From: Hemerocallis citrina
Lineage: Eukaryota; Streptophyta; Magnoliopsida; Asparagales; Asphodelaceae
Length of the DNA stretch: 64,000 nt
Assembly (NCBI GenBank): GCA_017893485.1
Contig: CM030366.1
Coordinates: forward strand, 181,871,981 to 181,935,980
Direction of reading: 5' to 3'
This document shows positions 10,164 through 22,137 of this stretch, piece after piece. The notes under the pieces are model-generated. The model searched no databases and was not told where the DNA came from. It was given only the letters and a program-made list of their open reading frames with translations. Every line of letters begins with the position of its first letter. The stretch's first letter is position 1. Both the position numbers and the translations under genes were made by a program.

Positions 10164-11298
10164 GGATTCTAACACCTAAAAAGGGGTTATTGCTTGCTGG
10201 TTGTAAGGAATGGGGACATTTGGTTACTTCTAATATAGAAGATATTAAGCGGCATGAAAATTAATGTTCGGGTGCTTTCTTTTCGGGGTTATATATCCTA
10301 CATTCTCCCCCAATGAATGAGCCCATGTTATGTTAGATGAGGTCTTCGGTTGTTGGATATAAAGATCAAGGAATAGTGAACTGAAGACGAAAACAGTTAT
10401 GACTAGGCACCGGTCCCTTTATAACCATCTGAGCTATCAAAAATCTACCCTACTGAAACTTGGTAGCACCCACTTACAGCTTGGCAATCAAACTCGGTAT
10501 TATCTTTATTAGATTAATACAGGTTTAATTTCCTTAACCCTCACTAAAACTTCACAGTTTTGATGTAGTGGCAGGGTCTTTTCACACTCTTCAACACAAT
10601 TGACTTTAGTTTAAGGAGTAATTTGAAGATTGAACATGATACATACCGATTAGTGGAAGAAAGCATCCACTAAGAGTTACATGCATCAGGATCAGTCAAT
10701 AGTCAATTAGACTACTAACCAGATAAATGAAAACTGTGTATTGGGATGATTCCCTACTTGCGGCATCAATTACCTGGTTCGTTGGAGGTAGTTGACTGGT
10801 ATTTTCCTTTGAGAAAATTTCGTCTCATTGATTAATTAGTTATTCTGCAAATCTACAAAATTTAGAGATAGTTGGTAGGGATACTTCATGTTATTCTAGA
10901 AATTTAGGATATTATATTCTTATCTTTGAAGTCAGTTTTTCTTAGTGCTCAAGTACCTTTTAGCTTATTCAGATGTCGGTCTAAAACAAAATTAGTTGGG
11001 GGTGTTGGAAATCCCTTCCCCTCTCTCAACCTATGAGGGATACGGCAAATAAAAAGAAAAATAACAAGTACCTAAGCCAGTTCTCTAAGTATGAATCATG
11101 TATGTGGGCAGATTGTTAAGAGATGCAAGATTTGAATGTTCTAATCTATATCACTCACATACTAAAAACAGAAATCTTAGCATTCCCTCACCACTATAGA
11201 AATCTTTTGGAGCAAAGGTGGAGTACCCCCACTCATTTTCATAAATGAAAAGATAAGAAAACAAAATGCAGATAAACTGAGAAATCACAATATAACAT
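10164..11298. other. Unassigned spacer
   Basis: About 1.1 kb with no open frame or transposon end that I can support. Positions 11299-11303 (CTAAC) are the left TSD of solo LTR E. Confidence 0.4.
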
Positions 11299-11589
11299 CT
11301 AACTGTTGGGTTGCTTGCAAACTATATTCGATGTGAAGAGAAGACAGAGAAACGACAAGAGGAATCAAGGCGATTGGAAGAAAGTAGAACAGAAAAAGAG
11401 AAGAACAGAGGATTTGGCAGTCGACTGCACGGAGCCTCGGGTTTGGAATCGGACAAACACGGTCGATTGCCACTTTTGGCAGTCGACCGCATCGATGCAG
11501 GCGCAACAACGGGTATTGAGTCTTAGGGATTTGATTGAAACCTGATTTGTTCTCTAGGTTAGATCGTACGGCTCTTATCGTATGCTTAT

Positions 11590-11871
11590 TGTTGGATATA
11601 TAGGTATATTCTCAATATAAATAAAATTTTATTTTGTATAATATTGTATGGAGCATCAGGTGTTTGCACGTGTTATCTGTCAGTTGTTGGACCGGATTGA
11701 GTTTGCATAAAGCCCAGTACCTAAAACCCAGTCTTATCCCATATATACTGATCTTGTGGTAGTGCTTGTGATTATTACAATTCTAATAATCAGGAAATAA
11801 TATCTCAAACAGTAGACATATTAAACCCTAACCCTAATTTTTCATTTCTTATTGTCTCATAATTATCAACA
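11590..11871 (+). repeat. 5' LTR of element F
   Basis: 282 bp. It carries a telomere-like box (AAACCCTAACCCTAA) near 11824, also kept in the 3' copy near 18591. No clear Met-tRNA primer site follows. Confidence 0.9.
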
Positions 11872-11974
11872 ATCTTGAGATATTAGAATTTTTAATAAAA
11901 AGAGAGATCGTCAGAATCGAAACGCCATTGTCGTTAAGGTCATCATTCGTCGCCGATCGCCGCCGTCAACAGCA

Positions 11975-12115
11975 CCCATCCACCGCCACTCCTCCAAACC
12001 CTAAAATCCAAACTCAGTCGACGCCACTCTTCCTCCAAACCCTAAAATCCAAACTCAGTCGCCGCCCCTCCTCCTCCAAACCCTAAAATCCAAACTTAGC
12101 CGCCGCCACTCCTTT
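11975..12115. repeat. Three-copy minisatellite
   Basis: A unit of roughly 45 bp containing CTCCAAACCCTAAAATCCAA is repeated three times in tandem within the leader of element F. Confidence 0.8.
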
Positions 12116-13077
12116 TCTTCTTCTTCTGTTTGTCGGATCAAATCATATCCAAAAGAGAGCCCAACCTGATTTGCTAGTTTGTTTGGTTTGGTGTTTGTTG
12201 TTTAGGGTATTTGCTGTTTGGTTTTGTGTGTAGGTGTAGATTTTTTATGTAACTGGACCCAAACCCAAATCAGATCCACATGGATCTGGCCTGCACAAAC
12301 ATGAGCATTGCGGGATAGTTTTGACCTTGAAGATGGAAGAATCGTTAAGTGACTTGTAGATCTTCAAGTATTCTTCGAAACGAGAGGTCATACACTCAAA
12401 TCAGATCTCTTAGCACCAGGAAAGTTCGTTATATTGCAGCTACGTCCAGAAATCAGACCAGGTTGGACTGCTTTCAAATCAAGTTGAACCAGATCCAAAC
12501 TAATTTGGTGAACAATGGCTAGGGTTTGGAAGAACATTATGAGTTGTTTATCTACATGGTGACATGGAAAAGTGTGGTCAACTATCTTCTTTGACCAACA
12601 TATGAATCCAAGATAAGTTGTTATGTTTATGTTTTATTTGTTAATCTATTGCTATGTGCTAAAAATTCAAAACTTTATTAACTATTGCAAAATAAGTTAC
12701 AATTTGAATAATTATTTTGGCTGTGTTAAGATTAAATATTGATTTTGACAACTTAAATTATAGTTTTTGACTATAAATTTGAATCTCCAATTAAATTGTT
12801 GTTAAAATTCAATAGTGTCAATAATTCGTTTGATTGGTTAATCTTTAACAATTTGATGGTTGTAGGAACTTCAAAGTTACTTACAAATTGCATGTGGTGG
12901 AGACGATGGATTTTCCTCGAGGTTGAATAAGTCTGCACTATGCATGCTTCTCCATCGAATTTGGAAAACACTTCTAACGTGAAGTGTTCTAATCATTTTT
13001 AGTATTTTCATGTGATGAATGAGCCATCCCAACTTAGACTGAATGATTTGTACCGTTTCATGCGTTTGATCACATGA
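12116..13077. other. Interior leader region of element F, no coding recognised
   Basis: AT-rich with no gag motif recoverable by eye. Gag and protease of F would be expected in this area but are not visible. Confidence 0.4.
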
Positions 13078-13080
13078 TTA

Positions 13081-14023
13081 GAGCATCTGTAGTCGTGGGC
13101 TAAATACCCAAATTTTGCAAAAATTTGGAAAAAAAGGAGCTGCGCTCGTCGTCCAAATACCCAAAATTTGGCAGTACGATGAATAGTACCTTGCCAAATA
13201 TAGCAGACGATTTGGCCAAATGCAAAATATAGCTAACGAACTATTATCTTTCGTCCGTCAGAATTGACGAAAGATTATCTTTCGTCTCGTAGGTGAGCCG
13301 TACAAAAATCGAGTTCGGACGAAGGATTAAATAAAAAAAAAGCACGGACGGACGATTATACATCGTCAATCTTAATGGACGAAGCATAATCTCTCGTCCC
13401 AGGGATTTTTCCATTTTTTTTTCTGTTTTGTTTTTGTCTTTTAGTGCTTTAAAAAAAAAATTTTTTTTTAAAAAAAAAAAATCTGGGACGGAGGATTATA
13501 ACTCGTCATTCTTAATGGACGAGTTATAATCTCTCGTCCAGGGATATTTCCTTTTTTTTTTTTTGTCTTTTAGTGCTTTAAAAAAAAAGATTTTTTTTTT
13601 AAAAAAAAATCTGGGACGGAGGATTATAACTCGTCATTCTTAATGGACGAGTTATAATCTCTCGTCCAGGGATATTTCCTTTTTTTTTTGTGTCTTTTAG
13701 TGCTTAAAAAAAAATTTTTTTTTTATAAAAAAATCTGGGACGGAGGATTATAACTCGTCATTCTTAATGGACGAGTTATAATCTCTCGTCCAGGGATTTT
13801 TCCTATTTTATTTTTTATTTTTTTTTGTCTTTTAGTGCTTAAAAAAAAATTTTTTTTTTAAAAAAATCTGGGACGGAGGATTATAACTCGTCATTCTTAA
13901 TGGACGTGTTATAATCTTTCGTCCGGCTATATTTTTGCTTTCAACGACTGCAGCGCGCACTCATATTTTCTATTTCCAAAAGCCAAATACCCAAAATTTA
14001 GAAATGAACGACGACAGATGCTC
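13081..14023. mobile_element. Tourist-like (PIF/Harbinger) MITE with internal hairpin array
   Basis: The ends are GAGCATCTGTAGTCG and the inverse GACGACAGATGCTC. The 3-bp TSD TTA is at 13078-13080 and 14024-14026, diagnostic for PIF/Harbinger. At 943 bp it is long for a MITE because its middle (about 13360-13925) is an array of roughly 125-bp units. Confidence 0.9.
13360..13925. repeat. Tandem palindromic units inside the Tourist MITE
   Basis: Four well-kept units (starting near 13484, 13612, 13736 and 13868) and one diverged unit each hold an inverted pair GATTATAACTCGTC / GACGAGTTATAATC around ATTCTTAAT, separated by T- and A-runs and TCTTTTAGTGCTT. Each unit can form its own hairpin. Confidence 0.88.
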
Positions 14024-14330
14024 TTAGGAGTTTTAGATCATAAGTAGTCTCGCTTTGAAAACTAGCATGTTTACAGTAGTTACGTGTGCCTTATTATACT
14101 ATGTGTATAGATATATTGGCTAACCCTTCATTTTCAGTTTGTGTGAGATCGATTATATGCTTGTCTAATAAAGATTAATGTATATGTTCTTTAACGAATG
14201 TCTGTAACTTAGGTGGGAGCATCCAATCATGGATGATGTCTCTCCATTAGTTATGTTTTGTTATTTCTCTTTCATTGTACTATGCGTGCAAAATTGAATA
14301 TAGAATGTTGGTCATCATCTCATTAGCATT

Positions 14331-14650
14331 TCGAAGATGATGAAGAAAGAATGAAGGAAAAAACTCTTTTCTTAAAGGCGTTTGAACACCTGGACATCGT
14401 TGAAACCATAGAAGCAGAAACATGATAGTACTTATATTGTGAAATGTGTTTTTATCATTTGTTTTGATAGAGTAATTTTGTATTAACTTTTCGAAGATGA
14501 TGAAGAAAGAATAAAGGAAAAAACTCTTTTCTTAAAGGCGTTTGAACACCTGGACATTGTTGAAACCATAGAAGCAGAAACATGATAGTACTTATATTGT
14601 GAAATGTGTTTTTATCATTTGTTTTGAGAGAGTAATTTTGTATTAACTCT
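14331..14650. repeat. Exact tandem duplication, 160-bp unit
   Basis: Copies at 14331-14490 and 14491-14650 both start TCGAAGATGATGAAG and differ at only a few positions, so this is a recent duplication within element F. Confidence 0.92.
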
Positions 14651-14688
14651 TCCATTAGTTATAATGTGTGTGTGTGTGTGTGTGTGTA

Positions 14689-14867
14689 GGGTAAAAGGGA
14701 TAAGGGATATGAGCAACTTGCTCATTTAGTAAATGAACAATTGATTATGTGGCATGCACGTGATACATTGGACAACTAACACTTTTAAGGCTTTTCCAAT
14801 CACATGTATGCCACAACATCAATTGCTTATTTATTAAATGAGCAAGTTGCTCATACCCCTTTTTCCC
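14689..14867. mobile_element. Palindromic TA-tract MITE, copy 1
   Basis: The ends GGGTAAAAGGG and CCCTTTTTCCC are inverted, and the subterminal TGAGCAACTTGCTCATTTA pairs with its inverse at the other end. It is flanked by TG and TA simple repeat. Confidence 0.82.
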
Positions 14868-14879
14868 TATATATATATA

Positions 14880-15048
14880 GGGTAAAGGGATATGAGCAAC
14901 TTGCTCATTTAGTAAATGAGCAAGTGATTATGTGGCATGCATGTGATACATTGGACAACTAACCCTTTTAAGAATTTTTCAATCACATGCATGCCACATC
15001 ATCAATTGCTTATTTACTAAATGAGCAAGTTGCTCATACCCTTTTTTC

Positions 15049-15050
<2 letters not shown>
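14880..15050. mobile_element. Palindromic TA-tract MITE, copy 2
   Basis: Same ends and subterminal palindrome as copy 1, flanked by (TA)n on both sides. Confidence 0.82.

Positions 15051-15122
<72 letters not shown>
15051..15122. repeat. (TA)n microsatellite between MITE copies 2 and 3
   Basis: About 70 bp of pure TA repeat. Confidence 0.95.
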
Positions 15123-15125
<3 letters not shown>

Positions 15126-15292
15126 TAAAAGGGATATGAGCAACTTGCTCATTTAGTAAATGAGCAATTGATTATGTGGCATGTATGTGATACATTGGAC
15201 AACTAACCCTTTTAAGGCTTTTCCAATCACATGTATGCCACATCATCAATTGCTTATTTATTAAATGAGCAAGTTGCTCATACCCCTTTTTC

Positions 15293-15294
<2 letters not shown>
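15123..15294. mobile_element. Palindromic TA-tract MITE, copy 3
   Basis: Same family. It is flanked by long (TA)n tracts at 15051-15122 and 15295-15369. Confidence 0.82.

Positions 15295-15369
<75 letters not shown>
15295..15369. repeat. (TA)n microsatellite
   Basis: About 75 bp of TA repeat. Confidence 0.95.
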
Positions 15370-15372
<3 letters not shown>

Positions 15373-15765
15373 AATGACATGTGTAAGTTGAGTTTAACAA
15401 GCAAAGCAACTGATAATGGTAGTTTTAATTTGTGTACTCATTGAATACGACATAATAGGCTAGGACATGTGAACTATATATTAAATACTTTGCTATTGTT
15501 AAAACTCATAACTTTGCTAAATGATACTTCATTAAAATATGACTAATGTGACTATATGAGACAATGGTTGGTAAGAAATATTTAATCACTTCTGTTGATG
15601 ATTATTAAAGGTTTGTCATATATATGGAGGATGAAGCACTTGTTATTTTAATGACTTAAAAATCTAGTTAAATGATAAAATAAAAATGATTCCGATTTAA
15701 AAGAGGTGGTAAATATGTTTTAATAATTTTAGAAAAGTTTGCATTTGGCACAACTCGATTCACCA

Positions 15766-16118
15766 CTAATAATCAACACGTGCAATGCACGTTCTAATTA
15801 AAAAAAATTGAAAATAATAAGACATAATCTGTCATCGAACCTGAGACCTCCCTTTACTCATCACATACTATTTACAAATTACCCCTAGTGGCACAATTTT
15901 TTTAATTTTTATGAGTGACACTTTTGTAAATAGTTATGTCGTAAATAAATTTGAACTCTGAGAGTATTATTGTAACTAATAACAGTTGAGTAAATGAATA
16001 GTTAATATAACTCCCACTTAAAAACGAATGGTTGAGATTAGATTCTTGAATGAATGTCTACAAATTACAGGTTGTCTACAAATAACAATCCAAACTCTCC
16101 CATTATAATATTAGTGAT
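15766..16118 (-). mobile_element. Small non-autonomous Helitron, inverted
   Basis: Read on the minus strand it begins TCACTAATATTATAATGGG after an A and ends with AACGTGCATTGCACGT and TTAG before a T. It is a relative of the 9608-9981 copy, with the terminal CTAG changed to TTAG. Confidence 0.8.
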
Positions 16119-16172
16119 TAGTGATTGCCAAAATGATATTGATAAAGTTAGAATCAAACACTTAGGAAAATA

Positions 16173-17300
16173 TTGAATTCTATGTTATTGATTATTAGTT
16201 TGACTTTGTGTAATTGTGGATGGAGTTTTATTTTCAATCATATTCTTAATATGTTATCACACTCTAAATTATTTACACATTGTGGATTATGGTATAGAAA
16301 CACAAATAATTTTGTTATAGTGAAAATATTGGTACATACTGGATTTGTTAGAGTATATGACCCTAGAAGGCCTAAAGTATGACCTAAAACAAATGTTTGT
16401 GTGTACTTAAGAAAGTACAGAATGTAATTCTATGGACAGATTTTGGATCTATCTGATTTGTTTTATTTGGATCTAAACTTGCAGAATTCTTTGAGGATGT
16501 GTTCATCAAAGATGAAGGTATAAAATTATCCAGTCCTATAGACACGGCCAATGATTCACAGTTGGAATCTAGGCCAAGCCTTACTGACACTTCAATTTTA
16601 ATGGCAGATGAGCCAAGAAGACTCTTTAGTATATAATGAATTGAATTTGTTATTATACAATAATACTTTAAACTAGTTGATTTGTCCAAAGTGGAAAATA
16701 ACTATAGAAAGTAAGTGGGGGTTTTTAAAGAAGAAACTTAATATTGATTGTTCAGTACCAAGTTTAATGCACTCTTAGTAGCTAAAAGGCTAACTCAAGT
16801 GAGTGTGGTAGATTGATTTGATGTCTATTTACATGTGTGTCATATTGTTACAAAAATGATTCTCCTTGCCCTTACATCTATTGAAAACTATGTTATTCAT
16901 TAAAGATGTTGTAAACAATTCTGTACTGATTTTTTTTGTAACGACCTAAAAGTTTTGTACTAAAGGGTTTAGTAAACATGTATTAAAGCTGATGCATAAA
17001 TAATTTGACAAATTTCTTAAAGAGCCTATGATTTGAATCAAATAATTCAGATCAATGTCTTTAACATTGTAGTATGTCAAATATAATGGCTATCATTTAT
17101 TTGTATATTGTTGACATGCTTGTTGTTGAAAGTGACATCTCTATTATAAATGAAGTTAAAACTATGTGCTATCCAAAGAATTTAGCATGAAACTCCTAGG
17201 TATTGTGGACACCATATTAGGAGTGCAATTGAGACAAAGTATGATTAATGCTCTTGCTAAGTAAGAGACTTGAAAGTGATATAATTATCAAAACTATTAG
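16173..17300 (+). pseudogene. Copia integrase C-terminus and reverse transcriptase remnant (element F)
   Basis: In interrupted frames, 16173-16420 reads ILNMLSHSKL, LWYRNTNNF and RVYDPRRPKV, matching the Copia integrase core and GKR-type tail. Then comes QNSLRMCSSK in one frame and EFFEDVFIKDEGI in another, the segment just before RT. Around 16770-16900 LVAKRLTQV and HIVTKMILLALTSIENYVIH match the conserved LVAKGYxQ...TIRxLLALA block of RT. Near 17100 YIVDMLVVESD corresponds to the YVDDML catalytic box with one Asp lost. Many stops and shifts are present. RT copies the element RNA and integrase inserts it; neither can be functional here. Confidence 0.78.
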
Positions 17301-18365
17301 GAAAATATAGTTACAAGATATTGAGTCAAAAGCTTTTTAGTTTTGAAATTTATAATCTAATTGGAGCTATAGAGAAATTTAAACTTAAGCATCAATTTTA
17401 AGCAATTGACATGCTTTAGATAATTGGAGAAGTTATATGTAAATTTTGTTAATATATTACTGCATTCTAAATTTGATGATGTTATACATTCTCATGACTT
17501 ACTTAAAATTATCTCTTTATTCCAAAAGAAAGTGTTAAAACTTATCGATGTGCTTCTGATGTTAGAATTGTCGTTATATCATTCCAATTTTGATGATATA
17601 TCTTTTTTATGGATTTATATTTCATTCCAATTTTTATGTTTCAGAATTTAACCATAATTTATTTGACTTTTCTATCATTCCAAAATGAAATATAGTATAG
17701 TTCTTGTGTAGAAACTATAATAGTTCTTATTCTTTATTTTGTTAAAGAAACTTGATTATGATACTTGCGTTACATTTTGCTAAACTAATTTTGAACCTAC
17801 TAAGTTCTTTTGTGGAACTAGATACTTTATTAAATTCGCTAGAATTCTTAGTGATATGTCTCATGATATTCTCGTTTGAAATATGCTAGCAAAGATGGAG
17901 AAGTTGAATCTGTCAACATAGATTTCAAAATGATGACTTGCTCAAAATGAATGAGTAAACATAAAACACTTTGTAATATTAGAGTTTTGGTTTATTTCTC
18001 TCGAAAATAAATTAGTCACTTGTTTGATAAAACGTCTTTTGAGTATAAGACTCTTGTGTTCATTGAGCTTAAAACTCTTATTTTGTTCTTAAAGTTTATT
18101 TGTTTTGGTTGATTTTGAAACTATGACAAATTTCTCCAGATGGTTTAGTTGTTGTGAACTATTCTGTTTTGATATGGTCTTGGAACTATTTGATTATTTA
18201 GGTCTTGTCTCTTTTGAACTATTCAAGTTATAATTGATTCAGTCTATGAGTTATATTATCTTGTGATTCAATGTTTATTTGAAATTGTTGTGATCCAGTC
18301 TACAACATGTGGAACTGATTAGATAACCAGGTATTGCCTAATATATTAAGAATATACGAGGAGAT
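17301..18365 (+). other. 3' interior of element F, decayed RT/RNase H region
   Basis: Expected to hold RNase H. No motif is clear by eye and stops are dense. It ends in the purine tract before the 3' LTR. Confidence 0.4.
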
Positions 18366-18630
18366 TATTGGATATATAGGTATATTCTCAATATAAATAG
18401 AATATTATTGTATATAATATTGTATGGGGCACCACGTGTTTGCATGTGTTATCTATTAGTTGTTGGACCGGGTTGAGTGGGCATAAAGCCCAGTACCCAA
18501 AACCCCTTCTTATCCCATATATACTGGTTTTGTGGTAGTGTCTGTGATCATTATTATGATTCTGATAGTCACTGTATCAGTAGGGATATTCAACCCTAAC
18601 CCTAATTTCTTTTTTCTTTAATTTTTAACA
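18366..18630 (+). repeat. 3' LTR of element F
   Basis: 265 bp, slightly shorter than the 5' copy, TG mutated to TA at its start, ending TTTTTAACA. Confidence 0.9.
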
Positions 18631-19023
18631 GTTATCTATTCAGTATACATCAGATGGTTATTGCATCAAGAATATCAAATTAGGGTTTCTCTTGATCTCT
18701 ATATAATCATTGTAATGACTAAAAAACGGTATGATTCTATTGAGTGCCAAATAGAAAAATAGTACTTGATCTAAGAGGTCAGTGAATTTTCCATTGGAAA
18801 TAACACGTATTTTCAATTAGGCTTGAGAGAGGGTCATGATGAGAGTTGTAGCTCCTGTATCTTCTCTAGTTAAATAATAACTCTGTTTTTCTCCTCCGGA
18901 TTAGGGTTTGCCCAAGCAAGGACAAATATTATGTGTTTTGTGTGATCTAATATTTACTTAATGGTTTGTATTGATCATATCAATGACTCAACAAGATCTG
19001 TTTGTATAATCTCTAACACTAAC

Positions 19024-20449
19024 ATCCCTAGGGAGTTGACAGCTAAATAAAGCGAACTCGATCGGACCCACAAAGTCAAGCAAAAAAAATCAAGTTAAAC
19101 CCCATCAGCCCTCGGTGATAGGCAATAGATAGATCAATAAACATAGCACACAAGCATTAACATGAAGAAAGAAAGAAAAAAATTCCTTAAATTGCAAAAA
19201 TCGCTCGATAGTCGTCCAAAGTAAGTTTCAACTTGATCTCTGGTCATCATAGCAACCGTTTAAGGTATATCTGTCTCACTAGCCTCTTATGCCACTTTTG
19301 TGCAATAGGAGATGCATGAGGTGCATGCAGTGAGAAAATCTTCCTGTGATTAATAGAAGTACAACAATTACATCAAAGCAGTTGGTGGTGACCACGCAGT
19401 TGATCCGGTAATTCGCTGTTAATCCAGTCTCGCACTAGATTTGCATCAAACTTCACCTATCACCTCCTCGAATCGTGATCATCGCATTCGATAATCTTTC
19501 AGACATATTTCCAACAATCTCCTGATCGACGCAATACTTTCCTAACCGAACTTCTTGATCAGTCTCAGATTCTACTGGTAATTTTGTACAGTATGGGCAG
19601 CCGCAAATCTCTGTCCTTGTCATGTAATCAGAATATCGTCATCTTGATTAAGAAAGATTTCGTTCATTATATATATTCTAGAACAACTTTTTTCGCCCAG
19701 AGAATCAACCAACTACTTTGCATTCCTTGCGCTCTCCGCAAGGACCGCAACAGTGTGTTGATTAATCGAACAATTTACTTAACTTTATAAATGCTCTCAC
19801 CCATTCCTCCTGTGGTCCTCACACCCATCCTCAATCCTAGTTAAAAATTCTTGAATGCCAACTTAATTATCAAGTAAATATTAATAATTAATACACAAAT
19901 GACTTTAAACTAAGAGAATAATGTATTTTTAATGCAGTGAAGTTTAAAGGTCTCTTTATTAGTGAGTGCTGCTCCCACTTTATATCATTTTCATTATTAA
20001 ATTAAAATATTGTTTAAGGTGCGTAGTGAATGGGCCTGAAGGAATGGGCACAATGTACGATGCATACAAAGCAAGTATGGGCATCAAACTCAGGCCCCCT
20101 CTCTTCTTCTTTCTCTGTCATTCACTCTATCTCTAGCACAAGCTGCAGAGTTAAATTAAAGCCACTGCTTGGCTGCAGCCTTCAGCTTTGACAAATGAGA
20201 CCCTCGCCTTATCCTTCTGCTCTTTTTAGATACAAGGTATTTGTTTGTATGTAGAAAAAGAAAGGAATTCTGGGCCGGTGAACTATCAGAAAATATATCT
20301 GCTCGAGGTGACACAAAATTCAAAGCAGTATTAGTCCAAGAACAAAGAGATGTTCACTGCAGCTATGAGCTTTCCCTCACATTTGGGATCATATAGTTAA
20401 GTTGCTCCTTTACTAGCACAGTATGTTCCGAAAAGGAATGACAATCAAA
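19024..20449. other. Spacer without recognised genes
   Basis: Contains short frames only. No transposon termini or conserved protein motifs recognised. Confidence 0.4.
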
Positions 20450-20773
20450 TTAGTCTAAATTAATTTTAGACGTTCTTTGCTCTGACAGGCAGCTTATGTA
20501 TTGCTCCCTAATCATAAACTTCAACTCTATATATCTATTTGCAAGTTGTAACCCTTGAGACTCTAAAACAAAAGCATGCAAGTTTTTGAATGGATGACTT
20601 AGATTATGTGCACCAGCTAGACATACCTGTAAAAATAAACAAAAGAGCAGTTCCTGATCCAGATAAGGGTTTAACACTAAATTAAAGAGGAGACATATCC
20701 TAACGTACATGAGTAAAATATGATCAGAGGGAATCTTATTCACAACATCAAGGTTGGACCCTAGTTCCAACAA
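20450..20773 (-). other. Exon-like frame of unknown identity
   Basis: A 107-codon minus-strand frame. Its middle (roughly 20630-20700) is T-rich with a TTTATTTTTACAG sequence that looks like an intron end, directly before a segment starting VCLAGAHNLSHPFKNLHAF. It could be two exons of a gene fragment, or chance. I do not recognise the family. The codons after the possible acceptor look more protein-like than those before it. Confidence 0.25.
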
Positions 20774-20988
20774 TGTTCCAAATGGATTTAATTATGAGTT
20801 ATTTTATTTTTATTTTAATTATTACTGTTATTTGCGGCAGACGGATCATCGTGAGCATTGGCCATTGGGTAGGAAGGAAGCCAAGCTGATCACTCGGTGC
20901 ATTTTTTGGTTTTTTTAACAAGGCTATAGACGGATAGCCACCCACGCTCATATAAGCAATCTCATCTTATTAATAAAGGGATTGGTGC

Positions 20989-21154
20989 CCATTCTCTTAT
21001 TCTTTTGTCCCACCCCCCATATTTGGGGTGGAGTTTATTTACTTTTGTTTTGATTTTGGGACCTTGTATTTGCCTCAGTACTCTGAGTTTGTTTTATTAA
21101 CCCCTTATTAATGAAACAGAGTGGCCATACTCCACATTTTTTTCAAAAAAATAA
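20989..21154 (+). mobile_element. Short LINE-type insertion (5'-truncated) or SINE
   Basis: 166 bp flanked by an exact 18-bp duplication TAATAAAGGGATTGGTGC (20971-20988 and 21155-21172). Long variable TSDs and an A-rich tail (TTCAAAAAAATAA) indicate target-primed reverse transcription. The body resembles a 3' untranslated region with no coding. Confidence 0.82.
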
Positions 21155-21459
21155 TAATAAAGGGATTGGTGCAAACAAAAATTAATATCACCGACCTCTT
21201 ATTCACTAGCAAGAGGCATACAACTAGACTACTACGACACTTGCATATGATTTGTATGTTAGATTATGTTAAGAAATTTCGGCGCAACAAAAGTTTTACC
21301 ACGAAAGGAGACAATCGACACTACTAAAAAAATTCCTCTCCCTAGGCGTTTATACCCCGACATTTGGTCAAAACGCCGGGGTCAGATTGGGTCTTCCCCG
21401 ACGTTTAGTTATAAAATGTCGAGGTAGGTGAGCGATTAAAAAAATAATCCGCATCCTTC

Positions 21460-21940
21460 ATCCCCATTTTCTTTTCTTCAAATTTCCTCACTTTCTCTCT
21501 CCTGCTCACAAATCTCTCTCTCCCCCAAAAATTTCTTGCTCCAAATTCGAAGAAGAGAGGCAAGAGAGATAGGCTAGGGTTTTGATAGTGATATGGATGG
21601 CTAGGGTTCGGCGGCGGCGATAGGGATGGTTGGATTTTCAGCCGTCGCGCCCCCATCTCTCAAACCCTAGCTCCGATCCCCATCTCTCAAACCCTACCCT
21701 ATCTTGTCTTCTTCCCTCTCTCAAACCCTAGCTCCTCTCCTTATTATCGTCTCAGTCTCTCCCCTATCTTTGCAATCACCGACGCCGTCGCTATCTCAAA
21801 TTGGGCTCAAAAGCAAGGTAAGATTCTCCATTGGATTTTTATTCATTTTGTATAGTTTGAGATGGATTATATGTGATTTGGTGGATTATATGCATATATA
21901 TCCCCTCAACATTTATCACTACAAAATTTGTTGATTGTTG
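21460..21940 (+). other. Leader-like sequence in the CACTA element with possible first exon
   Basis: C/T-rich sequence with repeated CTCTCAAACCCTAG, like a plant 5' leader. The plus frame at 21704-21934 is Ser/Leu-rich (LSQTLAPLL, SPLSLQSPTPSLSQ) and crosses an AAG|GTAAGA that would be a good splice donor near 21818. It might encode a transit-peptide-like start of a captured gene, but it begins with TTG, not ATG, and no family match is evident. Confidence 0.3.
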
Positions 21941-22137
21941 TCAAAGTAATTTTTCCCAAGTCGAACCTAAATCAAGAGAATTAAGAGTTCTACCTTCTTG
22001 AATTTCAATTAATGCAATATCTGAGAACTACTCTAGACAACATATTTACAAGACTAGTCAATAGAAGAAATCAAAGACATCTTTACTCTTTAGATAACAC
22101 CTTATGGAGGCAATGTTTGACTTAAGAAAAAAAGTGT

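Larger units (their letters stand above)
11590..18630 (+). mobile_element. Decayed Copia retrotransposon F, nested in solo LTR E
   Basis: LTRs at 11590-11871 (TGTTGGATATATAGG to TATCAACA) and 18366-18630 (TATTGGATATATAGG to TTTTTAACA). The flanking 5-mers are CTTAT (11585-11589) and GTTAT (18631-18635), a TSD with one change. A purine tract GAGGAGAT precedes the right LTR. The coding part (16170-18365) is heavily mutated integrase and reverse transcriptase. The left interior holds non-coding sequence and later insertions (Tourist MITE, TA-tract MITEs, Helitron). Confidence 0.9.
11304..19018 (+). mobile_element. Solo LTR E of a Copia element, split by element F
   Basis: Pieces 11304-11589 and 18636-19018 make one LTR of about 670 bp, starting TGTTGGGTTGC and ending TCTCTAACA. 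The TSD CTAAC is at 11299-11303 and 19019-19023. There is no interior, so it is a product of LTR-LTR recombination. Blocks shared with the LTRs of element A (GATCGTACG, TTCAGxATACATCAGA, TTAGGGTTTCTCTTG) show a related family. Confidence 0.87.

Noticed and set aside
11824..11843. AAACCCTAACCCTAA as interstitial telomere repeat
   Set aside because: Only two units, present at the same place in both LTRs of element F, so it is an LTR motif.
13484..13925. Regularly spaced repeats as a CRISPR array
   Set aside because: The spacers are repeated too, the unit is about 125 bp and it lies in a plant MITE.
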